Part shown: piece after piece, positions 24,170-36,330 of the stretch
Layout: every line of letters starts with the position of its first letter
How positions within the stretch are numbered: the stretch's first letter is position 1
Source: Sphagnum magellanicum
Lineage: Eukaryota > Streptophyta > Sphagnopsida > Sphagnales > Sphagnaceae
Direction: 5' to 3'
Length of the DNA stretch: 64,000 nt
NCBI GenBank assembly: GCA_021904315.1
Contig: CM038923.1
Span: forward strand, 19,598,038-19,662,037
Made by a program: the position numbers and the translations under genes
Notes under the pieces: generated by a model
What the model was told of the DNA's origin: nothing
The model's database searches: none
Seen by the model: only the letters and a program-made list of their open reading frames with translations

Positions 24170-24926
24170 TGTAGCCTAGGAGAGGGTTTGGAATAAGGGG
24201 ATTAATTTTTTATCAATCCCTTCTAGCACATAGGTAGACTATTAAACATACTTCAAAATAACACTTGCTATATTCATCATTCACATGATTTCCAACATGA
24301 CATTTTACATTATTTTGGGATAGGATCACTCACGCACCTAAAATCAAATATGTGAGAACTACACCCCAAGGGAATTCATCACACGCACTCAAAGATTCTC
24401 CTTTATGGGGATCACTTGCTAAAAACTATAAAGTTTACACAATGGTATTCACAATAATCTCCACATGAATTTATTTTTTCAAGGATTTTTATTCACATAT
24501 GATACTTCTACAAGTCTTTTGATCAAACTAACAACATGAAATTAATGAATGTAAATTATGCCAAAAGCTTCAATCTCTACCCCTTATATATTTGAAGGAA
24601 AGAATACATGAATAGTCAACCACATTCATCTACATCTATTCCCCATGTATCAAACCAATTATCACGTGCCACTTATAACTTTTCATCCTTCTATAGATAG
24701 GTTTCACATTATTGGGGGTTAAAATTTGGTCCAACCTACATACTTGACCTCCCATTATTACTTACTCAAAATAGTTACCTAAATTATTCATAACCAACCT
24801 TTATGCCCCTAGTCAAAAGATTCTCCTTATAGGGCCCATGAGGCTCATTATTTTATTCCCCATTTTTATCCATCCTATTTCCCCATACTATTATTTGCAA
24901 TTACTACTCATTATTTTGTTGTTATA
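24170..24926 (-). repeat. 5' LTR of the Gypsy element
   Basis: Direct repeat of 14,411-15,163 with the same start (TGTAGCCTAGGAGA) and a diverged end (GTTATA instead of ATTACA). The internal primer-binding side lies below 24,170. Confidence 0.85.
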
Positions 24927-25441
24927 GTTTTTAATTAATCAATTCCTAAAGAATCAAAAGGTAATTTATGTAATCTATTAGATTTGATGTTACAATTCAT
25001 TTAGAAATATAATGTGTTCTTCTCACAACAACTACTTTAACATTGTGATAAATGTCATTGGTTCATTACACAATTCAACATAAATGGGCCATTGTGATTG
25101 AAAATTGTCAAAACATAAACACAACAAACAAAACATGCATGTAGAAGAAAACATCCTTCATTAAAAGGCTTTCCCTGTTCATTTGTTTTCTCCAAAACAA
25201 AAAACCAACTCATAGAAAATAAGCTGGAAGTACCATTACTTTTGTTACCTCATCCATTATTATTCATTAACATTTAGGTTACACTGGAACTTTCCATTAT
25301 CTATTTGCATATTTGCTTTTGTAGGTTATATTTCGCTTTTTAGAAAACATATAGTGCACTACCTTGGAGTCTTGTTGGAGTTTCCAACAAAGAAATCTTG
25401 TTGTAAAGTGTTGATGGTGGAAGCAGCAACTGCAAATCAAC
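24927..25441. other. Intergenic, no gene seen
   Basis: Separates the Gypsy 5' LTR from the UGT pseudogene. Nothing recognisable on either strand. Confidence 0.4.
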
Positions 25442-27000
25442 ATGGTGGTCGATCGAAAACTAATCCCATTTAGAGTTCATGTGGTAGTCTTCCCATTTCC
25501 TATCGCAACAACATTCGCTTTAATATTGTCGATATGCAACTTGGGGAGTATGGGGTGTCGACCATTCTCATTTTCCAGAAATTGCAACGAGCAACTTGCA
25601 AGATACGTTTGTAGAGCTGATGAAAGAACTAATGGATTCGTGAACATCCAATGGTACTAGCTATGATCCTTCTACTCCTCCAAGTAGTGATCATAATTTC
25701 GGCCCTCCTTTGTGCATCATCTTCGACATGTGGTTAGGTTGGACCCAGGTATTTATGCCGACAACACTAATATGTTTGATTCAATTTGATCTTCAAATGC
25801 CTTGCTTGTGAAGGTTGTGCAACTCGAGTTGGAAAAAAGATAAAGATGGTGAGTAATTATGGACTTTTTTATTGCAAGCATGTTTAAGCAAACAATATCA
25901 ACTATTGCAAAGAGAAGAGGGTTTTTGGTCATGGCAAATTTGACTAGCTTCAAAGCTTTTTTGTTTGGAAATCTATGAATCGGTGGTCGTTGCTGTCATG
26001 TGTTTTGGCATCTTAATAAAAACAATAAATTAATTCCACATACATGCACTTGGAATGCATGATATAGCTCATGAATTCAAGGTGCCGACATATTATTTTT
26101 CTCCATCCTTGACACACTTTGTTTCATTGGTATTTGGACTCCCAAAATTGAATGCCTAAGGCTGCATTCTTACACAATTTGATGGAAAGCCATACATAAT
26201 TCTTAATTTTCCTCCAATTGTGCCCTTTGATTTGCCCATGCTTGCTAGGAAATCAAAAGCAACCAAAAATCTTGTTTTATCATGGGGAGTGCTTATGGAG
26301 GGCTAATTTTTTGTTAATAGTGTGTTTGAATTGGAATCTAACATCATCAAAGGTTTACAAGATATGCATCCAAGCAATTACAAAGGAAACCATGTGAGTG
26401 AGTTCCACCATCATTATAGTAGGTTCATTAGTAGTAGAAGATGGACTTGAAATGCAAAAAGATATAGTTGACAATTTAAAACAACGTCAGATCTTATCTT
26501 TCTCATATCCCTACACATTTCAATTCACTACTTTTTACACTCGAAGAATTCATGGATTATGTTAAGGGCTTCATCCTTGTAAGATCAAATGGAGAGCTTT
26601 GCACCATTCTAGGTTTTCTTCCAATTGCATGCACCTTTAAATCTGGTTTTGTCGATGTTTTTTAGCAAGGAAATAGAACAAAGTTGAAAATTCCATCTTT
26701 GAACGAAGTTGCTTTTAGGTAGCTGCCAGAGTGTTTGAAAATTAGTGTATATAAGTTACAACATATTGTGTCATCAAAGGTTTTTTTTGTGAATATCGAA
26801 CTATTAGCATGAACAAATATGAATTGAGTCAAATATGTTGCATGGCCCAAGGCCAACAAATGATAATGCATAACCAAGTTTTCAATTTGATTTTTGAAAT
26901 TGTTGTTAGACCCCAAAATTATGAGTCCACTTGAATGTTATTTTTGAATTCTCATTGTTACAAACTACCAACAAATGTATTATCAAAATTGGAATCAACG
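25442..27000 (+). pseudogene. UDP-glycosyltransferase pseudogene, left copy
   Basis: Plus strand. The start MVVDRKL leads into VHVVVFPFP, the strand that opens plant family-1 glycosyltransferases. Then, in shifted frames, come PLCIIFDMWLGWTQ (about 25,706-25,747, a very typical UGT segment), a FSPSLTHFVSLVFGLPKLNA block (about 26,099-26,158), DGKPYIILNFPPIVPFDLP (about 26,181-26,237) and NSVFELESNIIKGLQ (about 26,320-26,360). The UDP-sugar-binding PSPG box is not found. Stops and at least four frame changes break it. From about 26,000 to 27,840 it and its 3' flank match 56,185-58,000 in reverse complement. Confidence 0.8.
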
Positions 27001-27840
27001 AGGCCTTTTGCAAAGTTGTAGTTCATGGTCTTTAGCAAAGGGCATGTTGTTGTGAATTAACATTGAAATCTCAACTTCTAATATGGTAAGGTAGCTTGTG
27101 GATTTTAATTCCACATTACATGTTTGGGGATTTAGGGTTACATGTGGGACTTTATATCACAATGTTGTCCAAATCACCACATGCCATTGTTCCATTCAAA
27201 AGTCAAGGTTCATTTTGTCAAAGTATAATGTGGAGTCATATAGGTACTCTAATCAAATCCCGCATTTCATATAGAAACACCATTTAGTTCATTCGTTTGT
27301 AGGAATGTATGCAAAATATCCTTGATTCACATTAAGTTTCAAAAATCTCATAAGGTTTTAATTAGTCCATATGTAACACCATCAATAAATAACTTTCCAT
27401 TTTCATGTTTGATTCCTCCTTTTAGATCAAGGTGCAAACAAGATAAAAGAAGTTGAGAACACTTCTTGAGTTAATTTATTTATTAATTATATTTTTGAAC
27501 TAGTTACTCAAGATTGAATGAACAATGTTTAGACCAAGGTTGCTAGAAAGGGCCTTGAGTGAACTAGCACCCATGTTGGTACCATGGTAAAAATTTCAAA
27601 ATCCATTTATAATATTTTAAAATATTACAAATTTCCCATGCTCAGACTAAATCAGGGTCTTTAAGTTCAAATCTAACTTTTTTGAGCTTAATATGGCCAC
27701 TAATAGGTCTCACTCAAAAAGGTCGAAGTACCCAAGTGGGTGTTGGTTCAACATGGCCACTAGAAAGGATGGTCCTTAATTTGTAGTCCTATAATTCCAT
27801 TTTTTACCCATTGCAGTGGGATGTAGCCTTGAATTTACAT
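26000..27840 (+). repeat. Inverted duplicate arm of the UGT segment (left)
   Basis: Collinear, in reverse complement, with 56,185-58,000. Shared landmarks are FGLPKLNA, the NMLHGPR/QICCMAQGQ-region DNA, the caatggcatgtggtgattt block, and a terminal block around 27,780-27,815 that matches 56,205-56,245. The left arm extends further 5' and keeps the UGT N-terminus. Confidence 0.8.
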
Positions 27841-28575
27841 TGGGGCTAGCACTCCTAGTGTTTTTAGTGTTGTCCCCAATATTTTTGTCATTATCCCTGG
27901 TGTTCCCATGGTTGACCTTAGCATCTTCATCCTTTTTTTGCATAATTTTTTTTTCCCAACACCCCCAATGGCCCTTGGCATACCTTGTTGTCACCCCCAA
28001 CATAGTGTTTTTTCTAGGAATTTTTGTTTCTAGGTGAAGTGGTAATCATGTATTGAAATATGTAAAAAAAGTGACAATCATCCCTTGGAAGGTTTAGCCA
28101 AATGTGGCTAGGAACAAGAAATAAAGTAAAAACCTTTAATCATCCTTCTATATGTTTGGCTACACATTGAAAATCAAATATATGTATTTAACAATTTTTA
28201 AATTTTTTTCGTTCATGTCTAGCAAATAGAAAACCTCAAAATCACTGTTTTTCAATTTTTTGTTTTAATTTTCTCTTTTTGGTGAAATTTCGCCAATAAA
28301 ATAACATTAGCCCAATGTCCTCCATGTCCCATCATCGTTCCCAACGTGTTTATATTTTGAAAAACTTAAAGGTCCCTTGTGCCCCCCAACATCAGTTGAC
28401 ATCATTTAAGCATCCATTATCATCATTTGGAAATGCTTGGTGCCATTATTCGTGGTTTTGTTTTTGCCCAATTTCACCCAATGTCCTAATGTCCTTCTCG
28501 ATTTTATTCAACTTCCTTTTGGCATTGATCAACATTCCCAACATTATTTCACATCCTCTCAACACTTCTAATGCT
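27841..28575. other. Intergenic, no gene seen
   Basis: CT-rich low-complexity sequence, with words such as cccaatgtcc and ccccaacat that become ordered into the 71-bp array just downstream. No protein recognised. Confidence 0.4.
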
Positions 28576-28788
28576 CTCCCCAACATTTATGGTGTTGCCC
28601 AATATCCTCTTAGCATTGTTTGAAGCTTTCAATTTTATCCTCAATTCTCCCCAACATTTGTGGTGTTGCCCAATATTGTCTTAACATTGTTTGGAACTTT
28701 TGATCCTATTTTCAAGGCTCCCCAACATTTGTGGTGTTGCCCAATATCCTTTTAGCATTGTTTGAAGTTCTCAACTACTGTTGGGCAA
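28576..28788. repeat. Three tandem 71-bp repeats
   Basis: Units begin ctccccaacattt at 28,576, 28,647 and 28,718, followed by tggtgttgcccaatat and tagcattgtttg. The spacing is 71 bases each time and the units differ at scattered sites. Confidence 0.85.
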
Positions 28789-29640
28789 TTTTCATTGGGT
28801 GACCCAATTCTCACCCATGTGAGAACTAGACATGAAAATTCAAATCTAGTTTTCAAGCCTTGGGAAAGAAAATGGGTAGGTTGTAATTAGGTTTAGGGTT
28901 AGAAGTTGTAGGGTTTAAAGTTTAGGGTGGTGGCTCCACTATGGGAAACCATGAATGAAGAAGGATATAAAACTTAAGAGGGTGGAAACAAGGTAAAGTA
29001 GACAACTCACTCTATGTCAAAAAAAATTATAAGTAGTCATGAATTTTTTTTAATGTATTGAAAGTATAAATTTTATTTCGTATAATAATTAACATGATGA
29101 TAATCTTTCATCCTATATTTAAAATGTTGAAAAACACCATTTTGAAAGTAGAATGAAGTAGAATTTTAAAAAATGTTTTTACTTGCACAAAATGTTCGAT
29201 CATACAAAATGGGCTACATATAGATGAAATATTGATTTTTTTAAAATTTTAAATTAATGGGGCCCTAAAATATACTTATGTATTGTCAAATTATGCATGT
29301 TATAGTCATAATATATCAAATTTTTAATATGAAATAGGTTTGAACACCATTTTGACCCAATTAGTTTCAAATGTATTTTCAACCGACTTTTATGATTCCA
29401 ACATTGTTCAAACTTTGTATCAAACTTCCAATAAATTAAATGTAATGACCTATGTTTTCATATTTTTACTTCAAAATATTTTGAATCTACTTTTTTGTGT
29501 CTATATACAGAATTATTTCATTTTTAAATTGGATTTTGGACAAACTTTTTTTTTGGTCTTTTTTACCTTGCTAGCACCTAGGAAGCTTTTTGGCCTTGTT
29601 AATGTGTGTTTTTTTGTTTTTTCATTGTGTTTTGTTTTTT
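28789..29640. other. Intergenic, no gene seen; short TTTAGGG-like words
   Basis: Between 28,885 and 28,940 there are several telomere-like words (tttagggtt, tagggttta, tttagggtgg). No coding sequence is recognised elsewhere in the interval. Confidence 0.35.
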
Positions 29641-30150
29641 TTTTTTTTTGTCTTGCATTTTTCCTCGCCTTGTTTTTGTTGTTGTCTACTTTTCACCTTG
29701 CATGGTTTGCTCCTCACCTTGCATTGTTACTTCTTTTTCCTTGCCTTGTGTTGCTAATGTTCGTTTTTCGTCCTACATTGTTGTTATTTATTCTTCACCT
29801 TGTGTTGTTACTATTTGTTCCTTACTTTATGTCGTTGCTTGCCTTATGTTGTTATTGTTCATTGTTCACCTTGCATTATTATTGTTCACTACTCACCTTG
29901 CATTATTGTTATTCATTCCACTCTAAGTATTCATCTCGCCCTCCCTTGTGTTGTTTTTTTAACCTTGCGTTTCTATTGCTTGCTCTTCACATTGCATTAC
30001 TATTATTCGTTCCTTATTTAACATTGATGTTTTTTGTTCTTCACCTTACGTTGCTGCTAGTATTCGTTCCTCACCTTACATTGTTGTTGTTCACTCCTTG
30101 CCTTAGGTTGTTGATGTTCGCCCCTCACCTTGCATTGTTGTTAACAATTG
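29640..30150. repeat. Degenerate 27-30-bp minisatellite
   Basis: Variants of cctcaccttgcattgttgttgttc repeat about 17 times with a 27-30-base period. Because the period is often a multiple of three, long open frames appear (up to 273 codons on the plus strand, from 29,340) rich in Leu, Phe and Cys. I regard these frames as by-products of the repeat, not as genes. Confidence 0.7.
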
Positions 30151-30159
30151 TTGCTCATT

Positions 30160-30790
30160 GAAATGATGTATCCCCCTCCCTCCCCACCCCAATTCCACCA
30201 TGTGCAGGTTTTAAAGTTTGGAGCATGAGGTGTCATCTTATGAAAATAATGTAGTTTAAAAAAAACAATTATTCAAAATTTTTGTTGTTTTATTTTTATT
30301 TTATTTTTATTTTATTTATGTTTTTGGATTTGTCTAACTTAATTTTCTCATTTTTAGCTTTTGATTTTTTTTTTTTCAATTTTTGGTTGCATGGTTATTC
30401 TTTTATGAAATTCAACTACATTCTAATATGCATTATAACCTCACATTACACTTCATTATTGTAAATGTTCTTGTAAATTGTAAATGATTTTGTAAATTTG
30501 TTTTTTTGTAGCTTAGAAGTTTGCATAATATTGTTTGGTGTTTTTTGCCATTCATTTGGTAGAATTTTATTTTACAATTGATGACCAAATAGTCATCCCA
30601 AAATGAAAACAAAATGAATAATAATGATGAAATATATTTAAATGACGTTCTAATGGAAGAGAAGAGAATGGAAGAAAAGTTTGAAATTCAACCAAGTCTG
30701 CAAACACAAAAAAAATATTAATGCATACAAAGGGAAAGAAAAAATGAAAGAAAATTTGAAAAAAATGCATCTTCAAAGAAAAAAATGCAT
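30160..30790. other. Intergenic, T-rich/A-rich low complexity
   Basis: Poly-pyrimidine and ttttattttt-type runs with no recognisable gene. Confidence 0.4.
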
Positions 30791-32880
30791 ACATGATACA
30801 TGATACACTATGTTGGTCATTTTATTATGTAAATGACAATAAGCTAATGGATTTTAAGTGTTATCAATTGATGAGATGCATTCTTTATTATGCAAGTTCA
30901 ATTTTAATAACAAATGCCAAAATTGAAGCAAACAAAGGTTTAATATTGTATAACAATGCAAATGGAATTATTGTATTAGAAACACATGTTTATGAAAACC
31001 ATTATATGATTGCGAAAATATTTTGAAGAAGTAAACAATTTATTAAATGAACCTTATGAAAGGCAACCTGCAAAGAAAAGACCTCATGTAAATGGAACCA
31101 CTATCTCTAATTTTTTTACTACCAAAGATTTTTATTAAAAAAATGATGTGTAGCAAAAATAATTTTTGGAATATTTAGCTCATTTAATTGTTCAAAACCA
31201 TTTGCCAATGCATCTTATTGAAAGCCAATGGTTAAAAATATTTAGTTTACATTTATGTCCAAGGGTTGTTTTGCCTTTTAGGAAACAATTTTCAAAAGAA
31301 ATTTTGTCAAAGTTGGTCGAAAAAATTAAGCAATTGTATGTCCTACTTGCTTTAGTAGATTTCTATTATGTAACAACAAGTTTTGATTTATGGATGTCAA
31401 AAGGGGCTTATGACATTTATGCCCTTGTTATTAATTTTTTGGGGTTTGAATAACAACCAAAACATATTGCAATTGGGCTTTTTGAAGCATTTAACACCTC
31501 TAGCCATGCATTAGCCAAAGACTTAATTAAATTGTTATGCAAATATGATTCGAGAAAAATAAATCATTACTTGTGTATGATTTCATTCAAATACTATAAC
31601 TCCGGCCTTAAAGTTTATTATAAGTTGTGATGTTTTAGGTTTGACAAAAAGTTTTCAGGGTAGCTATTTTGACCATGCATTCTCTAAGGCCTATTAATAT
31701 GTTTCAATTGATGAAAAAATATATAAAGGTTTGAAATATATATCTATCAAAATTGCCTAATTTGACCTATAAAAATTCATAATTTGGCCAAAAAAGTTAG
31801 GGAAAGAAAGGTAAGAATGGAACAAGGTTTATGTAAATTTCAATCTTCCTGAAAGAAAATTGAACACTTCAATTAAAACAAGGTTATCATCAAAACTTTA
31901 ATATTTCCTTGTTTATTATTACTTTTGTTAATATTTATTACAATGTAAATGATGATCATTTGTGTTTTTTTTTTGGTAAGTTTGCCAACATAATCATTTT
32001 CTTTCAAAAAACTTTGTAGTCCAAGAATGTTATAATGCTTTGTTATAACAAGCAAAGTTTTGTGAGGATGACAACCATAGTTCCACCCCCTTTGACATGG
32101 CATATTTGTCAAATTGTTGTTGATTGTTTATCCCTATGTTATTAATTACTTGTGTTCTAAACCAATCTAGTGGACATTGGTTGTTAAATGATGCCCTTCA
32201 TTAGACCATTTCCATGAGCTTGAAATTGAAAGAAGAACCAAAAAATGCACCATCTTTTTAGACCCTAATGGAAGAGGATTTTAGTGTGGCATTTGAGTTA
32301 ATTTGTTTGGCTTCCAACATTAGAAAAGAGGTTTGTGGAGTTCTAAATAGTTTTCTTTCCTTCTTGAAGAAATTTAACAAAAGAAAAACACATAATATGT
32401 TAGTTTTAATGTTGGACACAAGATTAAAAAGTTTTCGTTTAGTGTCTTCTTTCATTGGTCGTGATCAAGGAGTAGCAATTGTTGAACAATAGGATACAAT
32501 GTCATTATAACCTATGTTCATGAAATGTTATTATCACTTGCATCCATTGATATAATTTGATAATGATTTTGTTAACAAAGAGTGGATGAAGATAGTAGTT
32601 TGGATATTTTTCAAATGACAACAGGTAGTATTGAACCAACAAAAAAGCTTGTTAAGAGAGAACTATTGGTTTTTTGGCAATATCAGATGTGAAGGAAATC
32701 AAGTGTCACTTTCAATGGTGGGAGAGACATGAAGCCATGTTTCCCACAATTGCGTTTCTTATTCATTAGATTTTAGGGATTGTTGGTTCCCAAATAGAGA
32801 CTAAAAGGATCTTTTCCTTGGTGGGATTCTTCACTAGTTTGAAAAGATGTCATTTATAATCAATTAAATGATGAAGGTAA
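30791..32880 (+). pseudogene. hAT-type (ZBED-like) transposase remnant
   Basis: Plus strand, in broken frames. It has a BED-finger-like start (NAKIEANKGLILYNNANGI, about 30,910-30,970), then PAKKRPHVNGTTISNFF and YLAHLIVQNHLPMHLIESQWLK. DLWMSKGAYDIYALVINFLGFE follows (31,387-31,450), then NKRKTHNMLVLMLDTRLKSFRLV (32,378-32,445). The hAT C-terminal dimerisation region closes it: QWWERHEAMFPTIAFLIH, then ILGIVGSQIETKRIFSL (about 32,715-32,825). More than five stops or frame changes separate these blocks. Terminal inverted repeats were not found, so the element's limits are uncertain. Confidence 0.82.
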
Positions 32881-32989
32881 TAGAGGAAAAAAAAGGTTTG
32901 GAGTTGAATGACAAATCAACACATAAAAAAAGGTTTAGGAGGGAAAGAAAGAAGGTCCTACTTGTGCATTTTATTTTTTCAATTCCAAA

Positions 32990-33450
32990 TTGTTTTTCTT
33001 TCTCTTTGTGCAAATTGCCTTTGTTGCTCAACTCCAAACCTTTTATCTCCTTCTCTATTGCCTTTGTTGTCCAACTCCAACCCCTTTTTTTTTCGTTTTA
33101 TGTAAGTCATCTTCATCACTCAACTCCAAACCCTTGTTTTTTTTTCTCTACATGTAGCTCACCTTCATTACTTACTTCCAAACCTTCTTTCTCTGTAAGT
33201 TACCTTCGTCATTCAACTCCAATATTCTTTCTTTTTTTTAATAGGTCATTTGTCACATTCCTCATTCAATTCCAAACCCCCCCTCTTTTTATTTTTTTGT
33301 GTGCCTTCGTTGTTTAATTCCAAACCCCCATGTTCTATTTGTTTATTTTTGCACCTTCATTGTTCAACTCCAAACCACCCTTCTCTTTATGCAAAGGCAT
33401 TGCTTTGGTTGCTTAGTTTTAGAAGCCCCCCATCCATCTTTTATTTTCTT
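32990..33450. repeat. Degenerate pyrimidine-rich minisatellite
   Basis: Irregular repeats of a phrase such as ttcattgttcaactccaaaccc followed by a T-rich run, spaced about 45-65 bases. Open frames across it are by-products of the composition. It immediately follows the hAT C-terminus. Confidence 0.6.
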
Positions 33451-34109
33451 TCCTAAGTCTTGGTTCATTATTAGAGATTGCCACCTCAAATATTAGCAAA
33501 CTTTTCCCCTTCTTTTTAAGGTCAATTATCATCATCATTCATGGGCATTGTTGTTACATTTGTGGTTTGCACATCCCCCTTCACCCAAACTTGTCTCCGC
33601 CCTCTTTTTCTATAATTAAACTTTTTAGAGAAGTTTGAATGTGTACAACACCCCCCCCCCAGCCCCCCCAACCAATGAATTGCAATGCATTATGTTTCAT
33701 GGAACTTCATGATCCCCCTCCTTCCCAATGCATTGCTTTATCTATGTTGTCATGTTGACATTTGAACCTTTCATCATGTTTGTTTTGTTTATCCTTTTGT
33801 TCTTTACAATCCAAGTCCCTTCACACCTTCCCCATCTACAAGATGTTATTCCAATTTGGTTTGTTGCAACCTCATTGCAGCATGTCCCTTTTGTTGCATT
33901 TGAATTCTTGCCATAGCCTTAGCCTCCCTCTAATTGCCTAAACCTACATCAAGGTTCACACTTATGTACAATAAAAGATGGGCCTTTAAACTAGCTACAA
34001 AATTCTCATGAAACCTATCCTTTATTTCTCATATTGTAGTTATTGTCCAAGTTACATTGAAATTTTCTTTTGAGTTTTTTTCTTAGTTGGGGTGAAGGGA
34101 TTGATAGCA
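33451..34109. other. Intergenic with poly-C tract
   Basis: No gene seen. A run of ten C at 33,651-33,660 followed by a second C-run forms a strongly strand-biased tract. Confidence 0.45.
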
Positions 34110-34435
34110 TGTTCCTAATGCTTGATATTGTCATCCATTATCTATGCATTGAATGGCTAAATTCTTGCACCCCCAAACCCATTCTTAATGTTTTTCCTAG
34201 ACAAAGATTGGTCTAAGGTCTTGTCTACATTGATTAATTTGTAGTGATTATTTTTGACCAACACAAATTTATTGGAAACATTATCCCTTTCTTTTTTAAA
34301 AGCTATTTTGAAAGGTTTGAAACAACTCACATCCAATGGTCTAAAGGCATGAGAAGTGTGAATGGTAATGTAATAGTGTCCAATCCAAATTCCTATGCTT
34401 ATTCTATTGTTTTTAATGAAACATGTGACCCACAT
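34110..34435 (-). pseudogene. Pogo/CENP-B-like DDE transposase fragment
   Basis: Minus strand. The block HTSHAFRPLDVSCFKPFK, then AFKKERD, then LDQSLSRKNIKNGF with a broken PFNA.IMDD tail, matches the C-terminal part of the plant DDE-superfamily (jerky/tigger-like) transposases. Family members read HTSHxLQPLDV and GFxxTGIWPLNP there. Only about 100 codons remain and stops break the end. Confidence 0.75.
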
Positions 34436-35753
34436 CCATTTAATGAATTAATAGATCTCGATTGCATTTTTTGATGCCATCTAGATTGACCTATTGAAGA
34501 ATGATAGAAATTATTTGAATAAAAAAGAAGTCATCCATGTTTTCCTTTGCATTGCCATGCATGTTCCTTCTCTATAATGCTCAATATAATCTTCTTTGAT
34601 CCTATAACCCTTGAATATGTAAAACCTTGGCAAGGAACCTCCTACTGCATTTACAACATAGTTTATAGTCAACCATTCCTTGGATTTGGGAATGGTGTTA
34701 TAAACCTAATGTGAACCCCTTTTTCTCAAAACTTTGGCCCTTGATTGGTGCCATGCTTGAATCCTTATTTCATTTGAGTTCCACATATAATCTTCATTAT
34801 CATGGCTAGATGTTGCACCTTAGCCCTTTCCAACTAGTTAGTGGAATTTGCTCAAGGCCTATAAAATGTACACACTTCAATCTCATGTACACATCCCAAG
34901 AGTCCAAAAATTTGGTTAAATATGGATATGTTAAAAGTGTATGCTTTTGTAACAATTATTTAGAAGAGATTACTTTGAAAAAACCTTCAAAGTTTTCCAA
35001 CAATAAATCAATGTTTAAAGTTGATGTGAAAGTTGTAAATGTGAACCTCATGCCTTGACAAGTTGGAACTTTTTGAAATATGTGAAAACTATAATTGTTT
35101 ATTTTCCTTGCTACTCTTGGGACTACATATTGTTGGATCCATCTATAGTTGTTATGTTTTGTTTTGTATCGTTAATTTACATAAGATGTCCTTTTTTAAA
35201 TTATTTTTTAAATTTTTTAATATTGTGAACTTGTTTTTACTTTCACTTCTTCTAAGCTACCTTCTACTTTGATAGGTCTTTGTTTTTTTATTTCACAAGG
35301 ATTGGATTTTTATCTATTTTACACTTCAAGGATTTTGAAGCTAAAAATAAAATCTCTTGGAAATCTAATAACTTATCTTCCATATTCTATGACAATTTGA
35401 GCATTTTGATCCAACCATTAAACATATATTAAGATTAAACATTTTTAAAATATTGTGATATGTTGGTTAACTTGTGATTGAGAATGATATTTTTGGTGGG
35501 AAATGTAAAAGGCTTAATATTTTGAAATTTGTTTTGGCTTTTATCTCCAAAGTTGTTGGGGTAGATATTATGTTTTAGGACAATTTTGTGCACACAAGAT
35601 TGTTTGTGTCCATGCATTTAAAGTCCACTTTAAACAAGAGTCTAGGGTCCAATTTCCTAGAAACCAATTTGGACTAATTTGAAGCAAATTGAATCCTTGA
35701 ATTGAATTCTACCTTGGTAAATAAAAAAAGTCGTGTTGGACAAGTTGCATTGA
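34436..35753. other. Intergenic, no gene seen
   Basis: AT-rich. Several open frames under 90 codons lack any recognisable family. No rest of the DDE transposase was found on the minus strand upstream of 34,435. Confidence 0.4.
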
Positions 35754-36330
35754 CACTAGTCACAAATGACAACGAATTTTGAATAAAAGATAAAATCAAC
35801 AACATATAATTTCATTTTTTGATTAATCATATACATATTGTCCCTTGCAATTAGAATGCAACTTTTTTGATGAACAATGGTAACAAGTTATGTGTTCCCA
35901 CATGGCCCAACTTTTAATAATTCAAATTATTTTATTATTAATTTGAAATAATCTAAAACATTTTTTTTTTTAATGTTTGAATGATTTAAATTGTGACATG
36001 TGGTGTATTAGAAATTTGCCACATGGCATATTTAATTGAATTTCTCCAAATTAAATTTAAATAAATATTTAGGTATGTAAATTAAATTACATATTTACTT
36101 ACCTATATGCTTGTTTACCCATCTAAGGTCAACACTTATCTAAATAAGACTTATTTACCTTCTGAGGTCAAATACAACTTGAAGTAGGTAAATACAAAGA
36201 AAAGTAGTTAAGTTAAGAAAGTACGTAATTAGATGTAAGTACATGAATATTTATATTTTATTTTAGGTTAAATTATTTTTATTCACTCATCCCATATGCT
36301 TGTGTTTTAAAATATGAAAATGTAAAGTCA
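35754..36330. mobile_element. Remnant of a CACTA element related to the nested one
   Basis: Starts CACTAGTCACAAATGACAACG at 35,754. It then follows, in the same order, features of the right end of the 16,113-19,630 element read inward: a ccacatggcc word with AT-rich neighbours, a tgtttgaatgattt word, a gccacatggcat word, and a 36,070-36,260 zone of tacctac/aggtaaat words matching the ACCTA cluster. The second end was not found; the remnant fades out just before HNL copy B. Confidence 0.55.

Larger units (their letters stand above)
14411..24926 (-). mobile_element. Ty3/Gypsy LTR retrotransposon, decayed, minus strand
   Basis: Two direct repeats of about 755 bp (14,411-15,163 and 24,170-24,926), both beginning TGTAGCCTAGGAGA, flank a retroelement. 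On the minus strand it reads 5' LTR, gag with zinc knuckle, protease, reverse transcriptase, RNase H, integrase, 3' LTR. The pol order RT-RNaseH-IN marks the Gypsy group. Just inside the 5' LTR the minus strand reads TTTTTGTTTCTGTTCCCGGG, in the primer-binding position. The LTRs differ at many sites, so the insertion is old, and stops and frame changes run through pol. I could not see matching target duplications outside the LTRs. A CACTA element (16,113-19,630) is nested inside. Confidence 0.92.

Noticed and set aside
27776-28037. Opposed open frames of about 75 codons
   Set aside because: Low-complexity composition and no similarity to known proteins; the region is part of a pyrimidine-rich flank.
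29340-30161. Long plus-strand frame resembling a multi-pass membrane protein
   Set aside because: It is the translation of a degenerate 27-30-bp repeat; overlapping frames look equally hydrophobic and no family features appear.
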